64,000 nucleotides of DNA from Iris pallida (lineage: Eukaryota > Streptophyta > Magnoliopsida > Asparagales > Iridaceae): the NCBI GenBank assembly GCA_029216955.1, contig JANAVB010004000.1, forward strand, positions 1,881,025 to 1,945,024, written 5' to 3'. The notes under the pieces were generated by a model. That model searched no databases and was not told where the DNA came from. It saw only the letters and a list, made by a program, of their open reading frames with translations. Shown here in pieces: positions 59,216 to 64,000 of this stretch; positions within the stretch are counted from its first letter, which is position 1; every line of letters starts with the position of its first letter. Made by a program: the position numbers and the translations under genes.

Positions 59216-60193
59216 AGGTTGGGGATCAAGCAACCTTACCCAGTTGAATGGAAAGAAGTCACATTTCCTCCTAAGTACAAAATCCCAACAATTTTGCTGT
59301 TTGATGGCAGCACCTCTCCCAGTCAGTTCATTAACCACTTCGAGGTAATGACTGTCCAACTTTAACCAAATGACGCTCTTCTTACCAGGGTATTCGTTGG
59401 CTGTTTAGCTGGCGTAGCATACGATTGGTACAAAAGCTTGTTCGATGGTTGTATCACCTCCTTCTCTGGTTTAAAACAAATCTTCTTAGAATGATTCTAT
59501 GAGGGGATCAACGACATGACCATGTCAGCCCTCAATAAAATCAAACAAAGACACAATGAAACTGCTGAAAGTTTTATTGAAAGGTTCCGTCGGGAAGCTT
59601 TGAAAATGCCTCCTGGAACTCCTGCTGCTGTCACCATAGACACCTGCAAGGCAAATCTTTTGCCTCTCATCAGTATATGGACGGGGTCAACTCAGTTTCA
59701 AGACTGGCCATCCTTCATTGTCAACGCTAAAGCAGCTGAAATTAGCGCCGACAAATTCAAGCAGCTAGGGGTACAAATGTCTAACCCCGACCGGGATGAA
59801 CACCAGACATCAGGTGGTGGTAATCGCCAGAACAACCGCAAGGGAAAAGAAACTTTGAACATCAACTTAACGAATAAGAATAAAGAATCTTTGGCAGTCA
59901 ACGTAGCTCCCCCTACGTCCACTTCTACTCTTTCAGCACCTCCAGCAAGGGAATCTCGTCCGAAAGTAGAGTACTCCTTTGACGAGAATGACACCGCGAG
60001 CATCTTTGATTGCTTGATCAAAAGCAATAAACTCCAGCTCCCAGATCCCAAGAAGCCTGATGAAGTCGGTAAGACTGATCATCCTAAGTACTGTGTTTAT
60101 CACAGGTTCATTGGGCATCCTACTCGAGCATGTTATGTGCTCAAAGGCAAAATTCAGGAGTTGGTCAACGCTGGTGTTGTCACTCTGCAATAA
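59216..60193 (+). pseudogene. E5 gag core and nucleocapsid (broken)
   Basis: The first part, 59219-59515, has capsid motifs (FDGSTSPSQFINHFEVM, RVFVGCLAGVAYDWYKSL) but contains stops. The open part 59516-60193 carries NETAESFIERFRREALKMP and a Cys/His stretch (KYCVYHRFIGHPTRACYVLK) that probably binds RNA. It ends at TAA 60191-60193. Confidence 0.85.
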
Positions 60194-62165
60194 GACGAGA
60201 AGACTGTTACCGCAAACATGGTATCAGTTCAATTTGGTGACTTTTCTCCACAGATGGTGCAGCATGGTGTCATTTCTATCCCCAAAGCTACTCTTGAGAT
60301 TGAGAATCTCCCTCCTCTGCGAGGTGAAGGTCTCGTCCCCTTGTCTCTTGACAATGGCGAGATTATGTGGATTCACCCTGATCTTGCTTCAGAGTTCGAA
60401 CTTCCCTCTTCCTCCAAGAAGAAAGACCGCTCTAAGGGTAAGACAAAGATTTGCAATATGGTGTCTTTTGACCCCATAGTTGATGAAAAAATCCTGCTGG
60501 GCACCAGATCAGGGAAAGCCTATCTAAAGGATTACCCCAAAGCTCAAGAGAATCCTGCTTCTTCTTCTGAGCCTGCTCCAGTGCAGCCTGCTTCCACTGA
60601 GGATATTCCTATTGCATCCTCACCGTTTGTAGAGTCTACTCCTCCCAAGCCGACGGTCGCTGACAAAAGCAAACAACAAGTCCGCTTCGATAAACCTTTG
60701 AAGAAGTCATCTCCCTCATGACTCGAAAAACCTTACAACTTTGATATCCTAGCTCAATTAGCCAATACACCAGCCCGGCTGTCAATCTTCGAGCTCTTGC
60801 GTCTCTCCAAAGAGACTCGAAAAACTCTGAGTGAGGCTCTCATGCAAGCTGAAACTTGTCTAGCCCTACTGAAGAAGCCGAAAGCAGAGCCAGTCTCTTG
60901 TCTTCATTGTCATAGTGTGTTGGAGTTAATTCCAAACATAACTTTCACACAGGATGACATGTTGATGGAAGACAACAGGCACGACCGTCCTCTTTACTAC
61001 ACAGGATATGTCGACTCGATGAAAGTCGATCGTATTCTGATAGACCCAGGATCTGCTCTCAGCATCATACCGAAGACAATGTTAGATGCGCTGAAGATCC
61101 CAGTGCATAGTCTTTTCAGTACAATCACCACTATCCTTGGGTTCAACCAAGGAAGGAGTGAACCTCTGGGCAAGATTCGCCTAAAACTCCAAATAGGCAA
61201 TCTTCGCACAAAGGTGACCTTCTACATCATTGACAACCATGGTTGTTCTTACAATGCTTTGTTGGGAAGACCATTCTTGCATGAACACAACATTGTTCTT
61301 TCGACCCTCCATCAATGTTTTAAATATGTTGATGACAATGGAGAGGTGCAAAAAGAGGTTGCTGATCTTTATCCTTTCAAAGGCGTCGAAGCATACTGCA
61401 ACGATGCTCGTATGTACAAGGATGAATTCATGAAGGTTGTCCTGTCTCTGGACACTGAAGAAGAGCAAGAAGCAGTGCCTAATGACACCTTTATCATTCC
61501 TGTTAAAGGGAGTGTCTCTCGTCCTCAATTATCCAAACCACTGGCTATTCACTTGCCAGTCCAGAAGCAACCAGCTGATGATGATCATGATCAAAGGGAG
61601 CTCACCTCTTCTGAGCCACTTATTATAGACTTGCATCGTAACAAGGAAAAAAAGGCAGCTCACCTCTTCTGAGCCACTTGTTATTGATTTATCTCATAAT
61701 AAGGATAAAAGGGAGCTCACTTCCTCTGAGCCGCTTGTTATCGACCTTCGTCGTAACAAAGCCAATCCTCCTCCACGTTCTTCTTCTCCCCCTCTTGTAA
61801 TCAATCTGACCAAGTCTGCTAAGGCTAAAGGTCCTGCTGTAAATACAAATGTACAAATCAATGAAAAAACATCTACTTTCCAGTATATTGATGTCATTTA
61901 TCATGCTATGTGCTATTTGGATATGTTAGATAGCTTTCAGTCATTTACAATGGGAGTTGTGTAGTCTCTTCAAACAGAAGTCTCACTTGAACATCCAAAA
62001 GATTCATATCGTATTGTTCCCGCTCGTAAGAAAGGCGAGAGTCCAATACTTTTTAGTAAAGGACTGGAACAACAATTCAGCTATACGGATGATAGCAAAA
62101 GTAATGACACGGGGTATCTTCAACTCCGTCGTTATAGTCAACAATCAAAAGATATCATCCGAAAG
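60194..62165 (+). pseudogene. E5 protease and linker (broken)
   Basis: The conserved NMVSVQFGDFSPQ and NGEIMWIHPDL blocks come first (60218-60721, ending in a CGA to TGA stop at 60719). The frame 60797-61672 contains the retropepsin motif LIDPGSALSIIPKTM (Asp at residue 83, about 61043) and YNALLGRPFLHEHN. The linker that follows has near-repeats ELTSSEPL(V/I)IDL and is broken between 61673 and 62165. Confidence 0.85.
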
Positions 62166-63765
62166 ATGGGTTATGACTTCAAGAATGGCCTCAACTACGG
62201 TAAATGTAGAAGAACTCCTATCCGTACAACTTTTCCGAAAGGAAAGTCAGAGATGTATTACAGCAGGACCAAAAGAGGTCTCGGATATGCTTCTCCTCCG
62301 GTATTATCCCCAGCAGCCTCCGAATCTGATAGTGAGGAGTGCTCTAACTCTTCTGATTCTAGATCATGGGATTCTGACACCAGCATCGGTCAAGTTCATC
62401 GATTGACTGTATCTTCTAACATGGTCTCTGTCGAACTTCCAGAAGGCTATGATGAAGATGTTGAAGAAAGTCCTGAAACAGATCCTTGGGCTCAACGAAT
62501 GGATACCCAATGGGAACTCCGATTCGAACAAAGAGAACCTCCTACTAAAGATCAATTGGTTCAAATTGTTGTAGGGGAGAGCGGGTCACCTCGTCCAATA
62601 TTCATAAGCAAGAACCTTCCAGAGACAGATAAGCAAGAATTAATTCTTCTGATTAAAGAATACATATACGTCTTTGCCTGGAGTTATAAAGACATGCCAG
62701 GTCTAGATCCTAAAGTTGCTACTCACAAATTAAACATCTTGCCGAATGCAAAACCGGTCAAACAACAACAACAGCGCTTCAAGCCAGAAATGATGGACGT
62801 AATTGATGATGAAGTCAAGAAGCTCATCGCTTGTGGCTTTATCCGAGAAGAACAACATCCTGATTGGGTAGCTAATGTTGTCCCAGTTCTAAAAAAAACT
62901 GACAAAGTTTGAGTCTGCATCGACTTTCGGGATCTTAATGAAGCATGTCCAAAAGATGAATTTCCTCTTCCTATCACGGACGTCATGATTGACAACACCT
63001 GTGGGTTCGAGCGAATATCTTTCATGGACGGATTCTCCGGATATAATCAGATTCGGATGAATCCTGAAGATGAAAAACACACTTCTTTCTGCACTCCCCG
63101 CGGAGTCTACTGTTATACTGTCATGCCATTTGGTCTCAAGAACGCTGGTACAACATATCAACGAGCTATGAGTACCATCTTTCGAGATCGTCTGCACATG
63201 ACTGTCGAATGCTACGTCGATGATATTACTGTCAAAAGTCGTCTGAAGGAAGATCACATCCAAGATTTGAGAACAATCTTCAATCTCATGTGCCAACATC
63301 AACTCAAAATGAATCCCACCAAGTCATTCTTGGGCGTCTCTAGTGGCAAATTTCTCGACTTCGTCATTACCTCTAAGGGTATACACGTAGATCCCGAGAA
63401 GATCAATGCCATTCAAGAGATGCGTCCTCCACGCAACCTAAAAGAGCTACGAGGATTCCAAGGTCGACTTGCATACATCAGAAGATTCATTTCGAATCTG
63501 TCTGGACGCTACAGACCATTTACTCAACTAATGAAGAAGGGTGCATATTTCATTTGGACCGAAGAATGTCAAAGAGCATTTGATGACATAAAGCGATATC
63601 TCATGAATCTACTAGTCTTGGTGCCACCAATCTCAGGCATACCATTCTTAATGTATGTCCGTGCCATGGATTATTCATTGGGTGCTTTACTTGCCCAAAA
63701 GAACAAAGAAGGCCATGAACAGGCCATCTACTACCTCAGTCGTACTATGATTGGTGTTGAACACC
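62166..63765 (+). pseudogene. E5 reverse transcriptase and partial RNase H
   Basis: RT blocks are FIREEQHPDWVANVVPVLKK, CIDFRDLNEACPKDEFPLP, SFMDGFSGYNQIRM, CYVDD (about 63213-63224) and MNPTKSFLGVSSGK. A TGA near 62910 replaces an Arg codon before VCIDF. RNase H begins (FLMYVRAMDYSLGALLAQ, QAIYYLSRTMIGVEH) and stops abruptly after GVEH at the CACTA junction, where E1 continues RYTVVEKECLA. Confidence 0.9.
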
Positions 63766-64000
63766 CACTACAACAGAAATACCTTTTAATGACGGCTAAA
63801 AACCGTCATTAATGACCAACCATGACATTTTTTTCCAAAGAAAGCGTGATAAAAATGGGTGTTATAAATGTTTTTTAAAAGCGTCATAAAATAAACGTCA
63901 TGAATATGATGAGTTTCTGCTACACTTATTTTCAGCGTAGTTTGAAAGCGTTATGAATAGATAATCTCTATAGACTCAATTCAGCACATTTATAACGCTC
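63766..64000. mobile_element. CACTA (En/Spm) DNA transposon end
   Basis: The sequence begins CACTACAACAGAAATACC, a typical CACTA terminal inverted repeat. It is followed by a subterminal inverted pair, AATGACGG (63788-63795) and CCGTCATT (63803-63810), and by repeated CGTCAT/GTCATAAA words. The presumed 3-bp target duplication is ACC (63763-63765). The rest of the element is beyond the window. Confidence 0.8.

Larger units (their letters stand above)
56116..63765 (+). mobile_element. E5: second Tat/Ogre-like retrotransposon family, plus strand, right end missing
   Basis: Domain order: LTR, primer site, gag, protease, linker, reverse transcriptase and the start of RNase H. It is related to E1/E2 (same primer site, same gag and protease blocks) but clearly diverged, with a different LTR and different gag repeats. 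It is cut within RNase H by a CACTA transposon. Frames carry several stops, many of the CGA to TGA type. Confidence 0.88.

Overview
This window is intergenic plant DNA built almost entirely from nested LTR retrotransposons. The evidence for a plant is the set of Ty3/gypsy polyproteins of Tat/Ogre type (a normal RNase H followed by a second, archaeal-type RNase H), a tRNA-Met primer site of chromovirus type, a Ty1/copia fragment, a CACTA transposon end and decayed exons of a plant-type Mog1 (Ran-binding) gene. I cannot name the species. No intact host gene, rRNA, tRNA, CRISPR or bacterial feature is present.

Layout. Element E1 (minus strand, Tat-like) runs from the left edge to 51580. Its 3' LTR lies outside the window and its 5' LTR is split in two (50970-51580 and 14414-14934). 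Element E2 (plus strand, same family, 14935-29311) sits inside that LTR, flanked by the 5-bp target duplication GCCAC (14930-14934 and 50965-50969). At the very end of E2's 3' LTR lies E3 (29315-50962), an LTR-internal-LTR-internal-LTR array with three LTR copies of about 3.9 kb and two internal segments of about 1.26 kb without recognisable coding capacity. Inside the first internal segment is E4 (34310-41640), a non-coding element with 2.2-kb LTRs and a perfect GACAT duplication. The insertion order read from the junctions is E1, then E2, then E3, then E4.

To the right of E1, 51581-54340 is mostly unassigned single-copy-looking DNA with three decayed Mog1 exons on the minus strand. A minus-strand copia gag/protease fragment (about 54340-56115) is cut by E5 (plus strand, Tat-like, from 56116). 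E5 is itself interrupted in its RNase H domain by the end of a CACTA DNA transposon at 63766, which runs off the window.

How the genes work together. E1 and E2 have two convergent transcription units. The LTR promoter drives gag-protease-RT-RNase H-integrase. A second, antisense gene with its own TATA box (seen in E2), three exons, two introns and a polyA signal reads back from the 3' LTR side towards the end of integrase. Once a 1-bp deletion in E2 is allowed for, the two antisense genes give frames of almost the same length (about 1313 and 1311 aa). The gag-pol frames are broken in all copies, whereas the E1 antisense exon 2 is still fully open. A short motif, (C/T)ATGCGGC, is amplified in the LTR, in the gag repeat domain, in the antisense gene's first intron and (in E2) upstream of its promoter. 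E5 carries a different amplified motif (GCGCA/GCACAGTC) in its LTR and gag.
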